A stretch of 64,000 bases of DNA from Erythroxylum novogranatense (lineage: Eukaryota; Streptophyta; Magnoliopsida; Malpighiales; Erythroxylaceae): positions 1 through 64,000 of the forward strand of contig JAIWQS010000233.1 of NCBI GenBank assembly GCA_029891385.1, given 5' to 3'. The notes below the pieces were generated by a model. The model saw nothing but the letters and a program-made list of their open reading frames with translations, had not been told where the DNA came from and did not search any database. Positions 48,510-60,560 of the stretch are shown here, one piece after another; position 1 is the first letter of the stretch; each line of letters opens with the position of its first letter. The position numbers were made by a program, and so were the translations under genes.

Positions 48510-51500
48510 GGGATGCTACAAGTAATTAATCTCTCGTCACGGCGAGGCGCTGGCACGTCGTGACGTGCGGGATCCTGATCGTCTTCTCCGACCATTTTTC
48601 ACATTTCTCTCTCTAAAATCAACCATGTCTCAACCTCAAACACTACAATCTTTAACATTTAAACCCATCAATGCGTTTAACTAACAAATAAACAACATAA
48701 GAGAGATTTCCTTACCAAATCAATCTTCCTACTCATCAAACACCCGAAAATTCCTCTAACCCTTTCACCTTTCTCTAACACCCACGGTAAGCTCTTCTCC
48801 TCTCCCAAGCTCAACATCTCAAAGGTTTAGGGTTCATCTTTCCACAAAGAAAACAAGCAAGCAAGAATTGGACAAGCAAGAATCGTGAAGGAAGAAGGAA
48901 ACGAGAATCAATCGAAGGAGAAAGAGGACGTGCCCTAGGATAGAGGAGAAACAAGTTTGCTGCCAAGTTTTAGAACCTAAGGCATTTAAAGGTTAATCAA
49001 ATATGCATCCAACAATAGAAACATGCCACATGTCTTTTCCTCAATATACATGCAAATTTCTTTCTCTTTCTAAATTTATTTCTAGTCCCCGCTGTCTACA
49101 AATTCCAATGGCTCAACATATTAAAATTCCTAAAAGCATGTGTTTAAATTTCCCATCGCCATTGAAAAATTATTCAGTACTATTAAGTTAATCAGTCTAG
49201 CACCTGTAGAATTCTTCGATCCGGACATTTACTCCCAATTTTCCAGAAAAATTTCTAAGAGTCACTAACAATTGACAATCACTCTAAAATAGTTCCAATT
49301 CAGATTTTCAGACACAATTTTCCCAAAATTCACAAAACATATCATATTCACAAATAAATGCCGAGAATTCTCATGAACTCATATACATATATGTGCCTGT
49401 GCCAAATGTCTTATTCCTCCCTATACCGAGAGGCCAAATGCATGCTCATATCAAATGTACAATTTGATCTACAAGACCGTCCCAATTTACCAATATAACC
49501 TTCCCATCGATGATGGGATGTTACACTTATTCTTATTCTTTCTTTGCCAAAAGACACTTAATACACATATCTATGTACCCACAAATCATACATACATAAG
49601 CACTTCAATATTTCAAATCCATCACATCAATCATCAGAATCATCGGACCTCCTGTCCGGAACTTATATCACATTCTATCACAATCATCCATATCTCAATT
49701 CAATACACAAGTTCATAATTCATTTACATCATGATATACATGCTTACAAAATCTTAATGGCATTCCAAGCCATATTACAACATCCACATCAAAATCCAAA
49801 ATGCACAAGATACAAAATCCCAAAAATGCTTAACATGTCTGAGATCTAAATCTTACAACAAATTAACTTAAAAGCCAATCATATATGTAACGAACGGACA
49901 TCTAAACTTTCTTTCATCTAATCTCCATCTTGATACCTGGAGACGGGGATGAAAGAGGGGTGAGCTTTACAGCTCGTGGATACACACTTATAATAAAAAT
50001 AAGCAAAAACCTTGAAAACAGTTCACTTGTCTTAGAAAACTTTCATTGAGATGATAAAACACATGTCTTCTAGGCTTTCAACCAAAATCCATAAGTTACA
50101 AATCATGAATGCATCAAACTTGATGAAACATAACATGAGCACATAAACACATCAGAATGGTTTGGGTAAGTCCAAATTCATGATGCACTACACATTTCCA
50201 TCGAAATGGTCCTGTGTAGTCGTAGTTTCTTGAGGGAATCCTTGAAGGAGCTTCGCGCCACTAGCGGGCAGGCAGAAGAAGCCTATAACTTGGGTCAACG
50301 TACACGTGACGGTTCTTGAGGGACTACCACAAACCCACTTAACACATAGCTTTCAAAATCTTGTAACTTGTTGCCCAAAATGGCACTTTTCTTGAAAACT
50401 TGCTTATCACATGCTTGATGTATATCTTAAAAACATGATTTCATAAACATGCATCTTTTTCAAAATATCACTCAAATCATGTAACAACATATAACATGTT
50501 TCACAAGTCATTCATAAACAATAATGCAGCACTTTTGATGCAATTGAAATCAGAAAAACTTATTTGACTTAAAGAAAACAGTAGTAGCTTATTTAAATTA
50601 TAAACATGTACCCACCTGAATTCCTTGCTTGAAACTTGTTCACACTCCTCTTTCCTTGCTTGGATACATGCTTAAATGATGCCTCTCCTCTTGATCCTCT
50701 TTCCTTCCTTGATTCCCTTTATCAAAATGTAAAAATCCCATTCAATAGGGATACAAATTTGAGGACCCATAAATTCTAAAAACTCAAACTCTTCCAAAAG
50801 TCCAAACATTCAGATCAATTTCCATGATCACTCTGATCAAGTGAATGACAAAATCTGATAATATTATCTTCTATAAAATGTTCCCCATTGTCTTAAGTTT
50901 CTAAATACTCCAAAATCATTCAATTTATCTCAGAAATTCGAAAGTTATACTCCAAACATATTGGGACTATCCTTATGTTGAAACAAGAATCTATACTCAA
51001 CTTCCACACAAAATTTTAGAACTTTAAAGACTGATTCGAAACTTCCTTTCTTCATAAAACTTGTAGACCTTTGTCTCTATTTTACAACTAATAAAAAATC
51101 ACTTCATTTGGATATTTACATCAAAAGTTATGTCCAAATACCAAAACATGTCTGTGCAGGAAAGTTGAGCTCGCCGCGGCGAAATCAGGAGCTCGCCGAG
51201 GTGAAAACAGAAGCTCTCCGAGGTGAAAAAACTGGCGCTCACTGTGATGAAACCCAGAAGTTCTCCGCGGCAAGGGCGCTCGCACACGCCGCGGCGTGGG
51301 CGCATACGCAATCCACGTCGTGGGCGCTGCGACGTGGACGCTTGCGTGCGCCGTGACGTGTGAGACCAAACCGACACCTAATTTTTTGACATTTTTCATC
51401 TTCATACTTCCCATAATTCACAAATAACTCATCTTAACCCTAAATCATCATCCCTATTTCATTTCCAACTCATTTCAACACAAAATCCATTCACAAACAC

Positions 51501-53104
51501 AACAAAATCATTAACCCTAGGACAACATTCATCAAAATCATCCTACCCACATTCAACCCCATTTTTCTCTTCTAACGATCACTAAACATGATTCATTCAA
51601 CAAATTAAGAAGAATGAAGCTTAAACTTACTTGATTTGGCTTCAATTTCTTCAAAATCTTCAAAGATCTCCAAACCCTAGCTTTCTCTTCTTCACTTCTT
51701 CTTCCACGACTTCTTCTTCTTTTCCTTCCCATTCCTAAATTTCTTCTTTTAATTCGTACTCATATGGGTGGGCAATGTCCATTTTTTCCTCCAATATAAG
51801 CCTTATAACTCTTAGACTTAAGTGTCATGCCCAAATTGCCCTTATATAATCTTATAATTTTAATACTTCAATTAAGAAATTGAAAATCTTAGGGACTTAA
51901 TTGAAATTAAATTCCTTCAGATAACTTGTAGTCCCATGTCTCTAATTTATTTAGAAACAAGAATCAACTTGATTGGATCTCTACAAAGCAGGATATCATC
52001 AAAATACCTAAACATGTTTAGAAAAATGTCCAACTCAAACTCTGTAATCAATCCTCTGACTTTGATTCAATCAATCTTTTTCAAATTAATCTCAAAATTC
52101 ACAAATTTTCATGAAGAGATAAGGAATGTCTTAGGAATCCAATGCTTCAAAAATCAGATCAATCGGATATCGTACGAAAAAGTTATAAGCAAAAGAACGG
52201 GCAAGGGTCGGATCACCCTAACAGTAACAGTAACTTGAAAAAAATCTTAACTTCCTATTCCATGGTCCAAAAATTCCATACTTTACATTAATGGAAAGAT
52301 CAAAACATAATCTAAAACTTTTATGAAGAACTTCAAAGCAATTTCAACCTCTAGCTAAGTCAATTTTTCAATCAAAGTTTCTGCTCAGAAATGTGTCATC
52401 CTATATCACATCCAAACTGTAAAATTTCATATCTTCCAAATTCCACAACCAAAAATAACATATTATACCTCATTGAAAAGCTAGGATAATCCTCTATGAC
52501 TTTCATGTAGATCACTGAACTCAATTCAAAACATATCAGTCCATAATTTGCCTCAAATCACATCACACACCTAAATGTACACTTATGGACATTTTCACAA
52601 AACAAAGCAAAATAATACTTAACTTTGACTGATCATAACTTTCACTCTCGACATTGAAAAAATATCAAACTTTATGGTGACAAAAAGCTCTCAACAGAAA
52701 CTACAAGTTTTATGAAGATCATTTTTTCAAATTCTGTTTAAATCGAAAGTCAACTATCTACTCCAAAAAGTCAAACTTTCTCAATTCTTCATATTTTCAC
52801 CCTTTAATCTAATCATTTCTTGCTTTTCCACTCCATTTAAAGCAATTCATTCACTATCAATTTCATTTAAACTCAAAACCACACTTTAGACCATAATTAA
52901 TCATAGACATCAATAACAAAAACATACACACACACCTATACTCTCTGATCATCAACTTGCTAAATTCACCTATCTTAATCTCATATAACAATTCACATTC
53001 TTGAATTGTCTTTTTCTTTGCACATGAATAATTCACCACAAATTCCTCATCTAATGTCAATTTATTCTTCAAAAGTTCAAGAAAGTTCGGGGTCCAACAC
53101 ATTT

Positions 53105-53372
53105 TGTTAGGAAGACACTTCTTTGCATAATGTTCATCAAGTTTGATCCATAGCTTCTATGCAGTGTTACAATTATGCACTTTTCTTATCACTATTGGTG
53201 ATAAGTGAATCATTAATTTGCAGTGTGCAAGTTTTTTCATTTTAATTCTCTTTACTTGATCAGTCTCAAGATCATACTAATCTTCAATATCCCCATAGCA
53301 ATCATAGGACTCAAGAAGAGCTTGTATCTGGAGTTTCCAGATGGTGAATAAATCCATTTCTTTTCCTACCAT
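53105..53372 (-). pseudogene. gag: Copia gag N-terminus
   Basis: The likely start is Met at 53372 (MVGKEMDLFTIWKLQIQALL), matching the W-x-x-x-I/M start of copia gag. Text to 53105 continues KMKKLAHCKLMIHLSPIV, then KLWIKLDEHYAKKCLPNK in other frames. It resumes at 36967 after the inserted element. The longer open frame up to 53618 includes primer-site and solo-LTR sequence and is not a protein. A stop lies at 53277. Confidence 0.85.
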
Positions 53373-53476
53373 TGTGAATGTAGTTAAAAAAAATAAAAGA
53401 CCTTTACTTTCAGATAATTCTTGATGATCTTTGAGCTTCCAGTAGTCAAGAGGATGCCCTAGGAGGTTTTCGAATG

Positions 53477-53488
53477 CTTTGATACCAC
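53477..53488 (-). other. Primer-binding site of old copia (tRNA-iMet type)
   Basis: The minus strand reads TGGTATCAAAGC upstream of gag, one base from the tRNA-iMet complement. Confidence 0.8.
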
Positions 53489-53511
53489 TTCTATTAAGAT
53501 AGATGTATTGC

Positions 53512-56500
53512 TGTTGGACCCCATTTCCAGAGCCCAACTTCTTAAGTCCTGAAGCCTTGTGCTTATTACCTTGTAGGGTCATTTTGCTGTCACTCCAAAA
53601 ATCGTGGTGAGCGCACACTAACTAACCACCAAAATCGTAAGTGGACTTATTCATACAAATTGTAGCTTTAAATATCGAGTTCGTTTTGAAGCAACAATCA
53701 CCTCAAACGGAGTTATATAACTCAAAATATGCTTTAAAAGCCTAAAAGAGCTCATACTTTAAACATGCTCTCCTAACCGACCTCTCATTCACTTTAATGC
53801 AAACTTACCCAATTTCACTCCAAATTGTACAAATTTTTATGAAGAGGACGATATATGTCTTAGGAACCTATTGGTCTAAGAATCACCTCAATTAGAGGTC
53901 GGATAAGGGAGTTATGCCCAAAAGAATAAACTATGTTCACACCTAAAAACAAATTGAACCTCTTTTTGCGCGATTGCAATAAATTTTAATCTAGATTTCG
54001 GATTTAGTTCCTTTTTTTACCATTAGAAAGAAGACATCTAGAACTACAACTCTCATGAAGACTGCAAAAAGTGATTCGGCCTCCAAATGTGTCAAAAAAT
54101 ATGATCTTGCCCGTAGATGTCCGTTAAACGGACATCCATGTCCGTTTAACGGACATAAATCGAGTGCAGGATACCAAATGACCCGAGAAAGTCCGTTAAA
54201 CGGACATGCATGTCCGTTTAATGGACATTTACTGGCCAAGGGGTGTTTTTACACCCGAGAATGTCCATTTAACGGACTCCCATGTCCGTTTAACGGACAT
54301 TGGGGCTCCCCAAAGCCCCCAATGCCTCTCTAATGCTTCCAATCTTCAACCTTACATCATAAACACTTTCACATTTCCCAAATTCACTCATTCTAAAGCC
54401 TAGACACTTCATAACACATCAAACTCCAAGTTCAACTTAGCATATTCTCAAATGCCAACTTAATTGATTCATCAAAACTACCAATGCCAAACATTCTTCA
54501 AAGCTATCACAAACACACAAGTCATATAGACAGTAAAATGAGCAGTAACTACATTCTTTCTTATCCTCATAACTTCTTACTCCAAATCCCAAAAATTTCA
54601 TGTTATACCTCAATGGAAAGATAACAAGATGATTTACAAATCTCATGAAGGATGCAAAAGTCAATTCCATCATTAAAAGAGGCAAAAACTCACTCAAAGG
54701 TACTGCTCATCTAAGAACCAATGTAACAGTGAATAAAGCTACATGAACAATAACTGAACTAGGTTTAACCCCCATAAGTTTTTACTCCTCACTCCAAATA
54801 AGGAACATTATAAACCATTAGGAAGCTCTAAACATATGCTACAATCTTCAAGAAGACCTCCCAATCCAATTCAAACATTAAGAGAGTCAAATTCACAAGC
54901 AAAGTTGCTGTCAAATTTTCACAAAAATTGACAGCACTTCCCTTAATAGACAACTAACCAAAATCGTCAACTTTTCAATCCAAACTCAAGTACCTGCATA
55001 AAACCTCAATCTACACAATCTTCAATCTCCCATATCATCAACCAATCCATATAAACCTATGATCTAACTCAAAAATGGCAGCAAACACAATTTTCCTCTT
55101 TTGTCAAAATCAAACCATACAACAATACCTTGATATACAAAACATATGCAACTTGCACAAAGTACCTTAACTCTTAAAACTCTTGCATTTACATGAACAA
55201 TATGAGTTATTACAAAGCTTTAGAGGGAATTTAGCCCGATTACAATCCAAAATGTCAAATGTAAAAGTACAAAGTAAAATCAATTCTCCAAAGTGCAACC
55301 TAATGCTTTGTTTCCAAAAATGACTTTTAAAGTAAAAAATATCGGAGTGATGCCTCAATCCCAAAACTGTAACTCGGGTTCTCGCCCGTCACCTGTGGAG
55401 GAAAAAAGGGGTGTGAGCTCGACGGCTCAGTGGGTAATAGCTTAATAATTAAGAAATAAGCAAAAACATTCTTTATTTCTCATTCTCAAAGCAACTTTCA
55501 GATTAATAAAAACCTTTCAAATTTATCAAAGCCAATTTACATTGATCAAAACACTTTCAATTTATCAAAACCTCTTGTAAAACTCATTTCATCACACCAA
55601 TTACACATCAAAATCACATAAGCATAGAAAAAGTGGTTCGAGTGGATCTGAAACGAAACGTACTACATATTTACGCAAGCGGTCATGTGTAGTCGTGAGC
55701 TTATGGGAGTCCGTAAGGAGCTCCAATGCCACTAGCGGACAGGCGGGAGAAGCCTATGGTTAGACAGGTGCACTTGACTCTTATGGGACCACCACAAACC
55801 CAAACAAAGCATACAATTCACACAATTCACACAATTCATAAACATTTTACAAATATTCACTTTCACATGATTTTCACATAATCGCCGAAATAACATATTT
55901 GAATCTTTTTCACTTGAAAAAACAAGGTAACAAATATTTCCATAAGGCATTTACATCAAAACATCTTATACAAGATTAAACCATCATAAAAATAACTCAT
56001 TCACAATTGAAAGGTCATAGGCAAAAAAAAACCTTCAATGACATTTTTTTTCAAAACAATTAAGTAGCTTATTAACTCAATCATTAAAAAGTCACCCACC
56101 TTAGTTCCTTTAGCGAGGAGCTTGAACAATTGGCCTTTCCTTTCACTCCAATTCTCTCTCTTGACCTTCATCAAACACAAAATCATCCCATATAACATGA
56201 GATATCAAAATTGGCCATTCTTAGGAGATGAAAGCATGAAATTTAACCTATCTAACTTTACCCATCAATTTCATAAGCCATTCACACCCAAAACCCACCT
56301 ATAAATCCAAAAGATATCACATTTTCTTACCTTGGAGATGATACCCACGAAAATCCCCTTTTGTTTCTAATGGAAGCTTGATCCTTCCCTCTCCTTTTTC
56401 CTTCTCCTTTCTAAAGCAAGATGAACCAAAGCCCTAACCTTTCTTCTTCTCTCATCATCATCATCTTCTTCTTCTTCTTCTTCTCCTCACTTAGCCGAAA

Positions 56501-56947
56501 CCTCCTTCTTTCCTTTCTCTCCTTTGCAAATTTCGTAAGCCTCCTTTCTTAATAGATTTAGGTAACTTGTTTCTTATTTTAAAGCCTAAGTCCCCCCAAA
56601 ATTATGTAGTTTTAAGTTCCCCTCTTAAAACTTAAAATTTTCATAGCTCTTCTCCTCACATATACGGCTACAAGCTTGGTTTTCCATTTCTTTTTGATTT
56701 AATCAAGCACAAAGGACCACATTAGCCCTCCTTCAAAGCCTTAGACTTTAAAAACATTTGTGATCTACCCAAAATGCCCTTACACAATCTTATTCCTTTA
56801 ATATCTAATAACATACTCCATTCTAATTTAAATGTAATCCCTCATAAAAATTTCATTTTTTTAAGAGCTAAAACCTCAAAATAATTTAGACAATACCTCA
56901 AAATAATTTAGACATGCTTAATTTAAAAAACAAATCAGGGGCCAACA
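53512..56947 (-). mobile_element. Solo LTR, 3.44 kb, minus strand
   Basis: It runs from TGTTGGACCCC to GGGGCCAACA. Flanks are ATTGC (53507-53511) and GTTGC (56948-56952), a duplication with one change. Inside are the palindrome array 54116-54300, the conserved box at 55665-55785 and a CTT-rich leader at 56430-56500. It interrupts the 5' LTR of the old copia. Confidence 0.85.
54116..54300. repeat. Array of six GTCCGTTTAACGGAC palindromes in three pairs
   Basis: Units lie at about 54118-54160, 54190-54232 and 54261-54301. Each is two 15-17-base palindromes separated by a CATNCATG-type spacer. The pairs are about 70 bp apart. Confidence 0.9.
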
Positions 56948-57140
56948 GTTGCACTGTTATTCAAATAACCAAAGACTAATAAAGAAACTAACTTTGCAGA
57001 TAATATGAAATGCAGAAAAGTAAAGAACTCAAGATTTTTACTTTGTTTGATAGCTTTCAATGCTATCTACATCCAAGGTTCACACTGATGCAGTTTCCAC
57101 TAGTATGAAGAAGAAGATGAGAACTTGTACAGAGATTGAG
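56948..57140 (-). repeat. Old copia 5' LTR, middle piece
   Basis: This lies between two solo LTRs and joins 53511 on one side and 59742 on the other when they are removed. With 59742-60000 it gives an LTR of about 0.5 kb, usual for copia. A TATA-like AATATAAAAG (minus strand) is at about 59917-59926. Confidence 0.6.
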
Positions 57141-59736
57141 TGTTGGGACCCGATCTCGGGAGCCGGATCCCAACCGAAAAATGGAAAACGGATACGAAGC
57201 AAACAAGATCGAAAGCAGGAATCGAAAGAACGGATTCTTTTCGAATTCGAAGCGGAACGAAATGGAAGCAAATGCCGACATCCAAAAGTGCAAATAAGTT
57301 GAGAAATATGTGTGATCAAGGAAAGAAGCAAGGATCAAATTGATGATCGGGACGAGTTCCTAGCATCATTTCGAGGTGGGTAGCATATTTATATTTTGAT
57401 TTGTAAGCTATACATGAAAGTTTGAAAAATTAAAGAAAGCAATTTTGAAAATTTTAAAGAAAACAAAAATTGGACTTTTGATAAATTATTATTTTTGTAA
57501 ATGTTTGAAAACAATGTTGATTAATGTTTGAAAATATGATTTCCGAACGATTTCTGAGAAATTAGTACTGTTTAAATTCATTTGTTATAAATGCATTATT
57601 GAATTATGCACATTGTTGAAAACATTGATTGAATGATTTGATTGTTGAAATTAGTATTTGAATGATGAATTGATTGAATTGTATGCATTTGGTGAAGCTA
57701 TAAAATCAAATTTTCGATTTGTGCCTTCAGGCAATCCGAAAGTTTCAGTTTTGAATTATGTGATTAAGTGGGTTTGGTCAGGTCCCTAGTGAGTCAGTGC
57801 ACTGTCTCTATTCGTTTATAGCCTTATTCAGGCTACCTGCTAGTGGCACAGAGCTCCAATTTCGGACTCCCTTCACAGATACACTGGACCGCTATGCAGG
57901 AAAGTGAAGTACGTTCTGTTCACGGCTGCACATGACCGCTATGCGGGAATGTGCAGTACGTTCTATTCCGGACCGAACCAGACCATTCTGATATGTTACG
58001 TGTTTTGATTTGTTTTTGTGTGCTGCATTCATGTTAAAAATTTGAGAAAGGAAAAAAGTCAAATTTATTATGAAAAGTTTGAAAAATATTGAAAGATTTG
58101 AGGAAAGTGTTTGAAAAGTTATAAAGTTTGAAAAATAAGCCCTTTGGCAAAAAGTTTATGAAGAACCTAGTGGATTTTTTGATTAAGGTGATGAGTGATG
58201 TTTGATTTGAAGAAAGTTTTAATGGATATTGAGAGGAGATTTTCATGATGAAATTGGAGGAATTGAGCTATGTATGTGTAAGATGAAATGTGACGAGAAT
58301 GATGATTTATTTTAGGAATGTGATAATGAAAATGAGATTAGAAATTTTTGATAAATTAGGGATAAATCGATTTTGACTATGCTTATGCTTTAAAGAAAGA
58401 GGAAATGAATTCTTGGAAGATAAGGCAAAAGATAGATGGTCCATATTCAGGTTCATTAGGATTAAGAAATAGTGATTTTGATATGATTTTGGGTAATATT
58501 TGATATAAGAATTTAGAAATTGTGACGAGATGGAAAATATGGATAAGAAGAATTTTGGTAAGAAAAGTGATTGGTTGATTAATTTCTGGAATTAAGTTAA
58601 CGTAATGTTCAGTCCCGGATTTTTCGCAGGTCCGATAGTATTTCGGCTATAACTTCTTCGTTTTTGATCCGAATTGAGCGCGGTCAGTGGCGTTGGTTTC
58701 GTATGATTGAGAGGAACAATTTTCAAGAAGAAAGTTTGTCCAAATTATTCTTTTTGCTGCTCAAATTCTGGACACAAGTTATCAGATTTTTCAAATGAAG
58801 TGCAGGGACAAACTTGGAAATAGGCTTAATTGGAGGGGCAAGATGGTAAATTGTGCTTCATTAAATGAAACACATGAGGGCTGTCGTTTTTACTGCAATA
58901 AAAAAGCAGAGAAGAGTTCACGAAAATAGAAAAAAAAGAGAGAAGAAGAAATGAAGAAGAAGAAGAAGAGAATGAAACAATCGGCTATGGAAGGAAGGAG
59001 AAGAAAGATGAAGCAAGGTTGGGTTTTTATGGGTTTTTCTTAGGAATTTTCGTTGTTTCCAAGAGGAAATAGGGGGAAGAAGATGAAAACTTTCCTTGGA
59101 GCTCAATAATGTCAAAAATGGTGGAGAAAATGGTAAGAGAGAGAAAGCTTTGAGTTTTGAATTTTCTAGAGAGATATTGGTTGGGTTATCTTTAGATTGT
59201 TATGAATTTGAGTGAATTGGTTTAAGTAAAATTTGGAATTTGGGGATTTTAGAAATTCTTGTTTTAGAAAGCTTGGAAAAATGATAAATTTGGGTTCCCT
59301 ATAGTTAATTTTGAGAATTATGCAAATTATGATGTATTTCGAGCGTGTATTTCAGAATGTATAAGGATTATGAATGAATGAATGAGAGTATGAAATTGTA
59401 TATGAAATTGTGTGTGAATTTGGAAATGAGATTGAGTTATGAGCAATTAAAAATTGGATAGTCTAGGTTTCCAACACGACGCTTTTCTCTGTTCTTTATT
59501 TCCGGATGTCGGATTTGTTTGCTTTGGTTTGATCTGTTGCGTATCCGTTTGCGATTCTGTATTCGATTTGCATTTGCTTTGCTTCCGCTTGCTTTGTGAT
59601 TCGAGTTCGTTTTTGCTTCCGCATTTTGTTTCCGATTCGAAATTTCGTTGCGAATTTTCCGTTTCCATTCGCCTCGTTATTTGTATCCGTTTCTGCTTTT
59701 TCGGTTGGGATCCGATTCCCGGATCGGGTCCCAACA
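57141..59736 (+). mobile_element. Solo LTR, 2.6 kb, with inverted U5-like termini
   Basis: It runs from TGTTGGGACCCG to CGGGTCCCAACA and is flanked by TTGAG at 57136-57140 and 59737-59741. The first 40 bases and the reverse complement of the last 40 are nearly identical, and similarity continues weakly for about 200 bases. The conserved box (57800-57956) is in plus orientation. A GAA-rich stretch followed by GGTAAG is at 58950-59135. Confidence 0.8.
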
Positions 59737-59741
59737 TTGAG

Positions 59742-60031
59742 TGTTTTAGAAACACTTACAAAGAGTCTTCAAAACCCTCCTAGTACCCACAGATAAGTAC
59801 TCTAGCACTCTCTAATATTTTTCTCACTCTATTCTTACACTCACAGATAATTGAATACAATGAAATGTGAAAAATCCAATGTCTAGTTCTCTTGCATATG
59901 ATGATTGTATCCTCTTTCTTTTATATTTGTTTCATGCATGCAAAGGCTTTCAGATGAGACTTGACCATATCAGACCAAGGTCATGTGCCTCCCACATGAG
60001 TTATTAATTCTCTTGCTTCTGCTCTGTGTAT
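59742..60031 (-). repeat. Old copia 5' LTR start and flank
   Basis: The LTR start is probably near 59996 (minus strand TGTGGGAGGCACATGACC). The exact edge is uncertain, because the old element's target duplication cannot be seen. Confidence 0.5.
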
Positions 60032-60126
60032 TTTTTTTAGAGGAGCAAAATACTCAAATTTTCATTCATGATGATAAAACTTAGTCAGAAACTGAGGAAT
60101 AGAAACTGAAATTCGTAGATGTGCAA

Positions 60127-60560
60127 ATCAAATAGATGCTCGAGCTAAAGAATGAGCACGTTTATTGGTTTGCCTACAAATCCACCTATAAAAAATATTT
60201 GGTAAGGATAATAACAAAGTCTTACAATCACAAAAAACAATACCCGACTCGAAAAAATCAAAGTCCGGTGAGCTTAGTGCGAAAAATAAAATATGAGAAT
60301 CTATAAAAATAATGCCACCGCCTTCAATATGCTATTGTCTTATAATTAACAAAGATTGTCGACGTGCTAGTACTTTCGCAATCAAGGGATCCATACCAAC
60401 ATAATGACCAGAAAAAGCTCTAATAAACTCTCCCTCCGCGCTCTCCAACACTGCTCCAAATCTAAGGTTACCTTCATGATAAAATACCTCTCCGTCAATG
60501 AAAAGTTGCCAAATGTTACTGTTGTTGTCCGTCAAAGAAGAAGACAAAAAACGCTGCAAT
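60127..60560 (-). pseudogene. LINE RNase H domain, one in-frame stop
   Basis: It starts with QLFIDGEVFYHEGNLRFGAV and continues GEFIRAFSGHYVGMDP. The position of the second catalytic residue reads LIAKVLARRQ, where the family has Glu. After a stop at about 60332 the same frame continues IFIDSHI, ...FYRWICRQTNKRAHSLARAS, matching the C-terminal RNase H helix. Confidence 0.88.

Larger units (their letters stand above)
42479..49525 (-). mobile_element. Rearranged Tekay-type LTR unit with internal inversion
   Basis: It is bounded by CTTAT target duplications at 42474-42478 and 49526-49530. The right part (48521-49525) is a minus-strand LTR start (TGTAACATCCC). The middle (42883-48520, with a later solo LTR inside) is the LTR body in plus orientation, ending GGGATGCTACA. 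The two overlap as an inverted repeat of about 510 bp (42883-43395 against 48521-49033). The left 400 bp is a foldback SINE-like segment. Excluding the later solo LTR, the unit is about 3.95 kb, near the length of one LTR of this class. Confidence 0.75.
36968..53099 (-). mobile_element. Non-autonomous minus-strand element with 4.2 kb LTRs and 655-bp interior
   Basis: The outer ends are TGTTGGGACC (36968) and GGTCCAACA (53099). The target duplication is CATCT at 36963-36967 against CATTT at 53100-53104. Removing the element and one copy restores a continuous copia gag reading (LPNK then MSLLHN). The LTRs are 36968-41159 and 41815-53099, the latter interrupted by 42479-49525. The interior holds only a purine tract, 600 bp of AT-rich non-coding text and a primer site. 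It must have depended on proteins made elsewhere. Confidence 0.9.
41815..53099 (-). repeat. Right LTR (5' LTR), interrupted at 42479-49525
   Basis: Pieces 41815-42478 and 49531-53099 join to about 4.23 kb and align with the left LTR. At the break the left LTR has three CTTATT units, exactly what remains here when the insertion and one CTTAT are removed. Confidence 0.9.
22464..60000 (-). mobile_element. Old Ty1/copia element, split by at least five insertions
   Basis: Joining the fragments between target duplications gives one minus-strand copia order. Going from high to low coordinate these are: 5' LTR (59742 to about 60000, 56948-57140, 53490-53511), primer site (53477-53488), gag start (53372-53105), gag rest and zinc-knuckle relic (36967-36470), protease and pre-integrase region (36400 to about 36000), pre-integrase (35157-34889) and an integrase stub (22492-22464). 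Everything downstream in pol and its 3' LTR is missing. Stops and frameshifts are frequent, so it is dead. The LTR edges are approximate because its own terminal bases are not certain. Confidence 0.8.

Noticed and set aside
54116..54300. CRISPR-like repeat array
   Set aside because: Units are palindrome pairs with short non-unique spacers inside a plant LTR; there are no cas genes and the organism is a plant.
57141..59736. DNA transposon with terminal inverted repeats
   Set aside because: The ends are TG...CA, the flanking duplication is 5 bp and the inner blocks match LTRs of this window, so a rearranged solo LTR explains it better.
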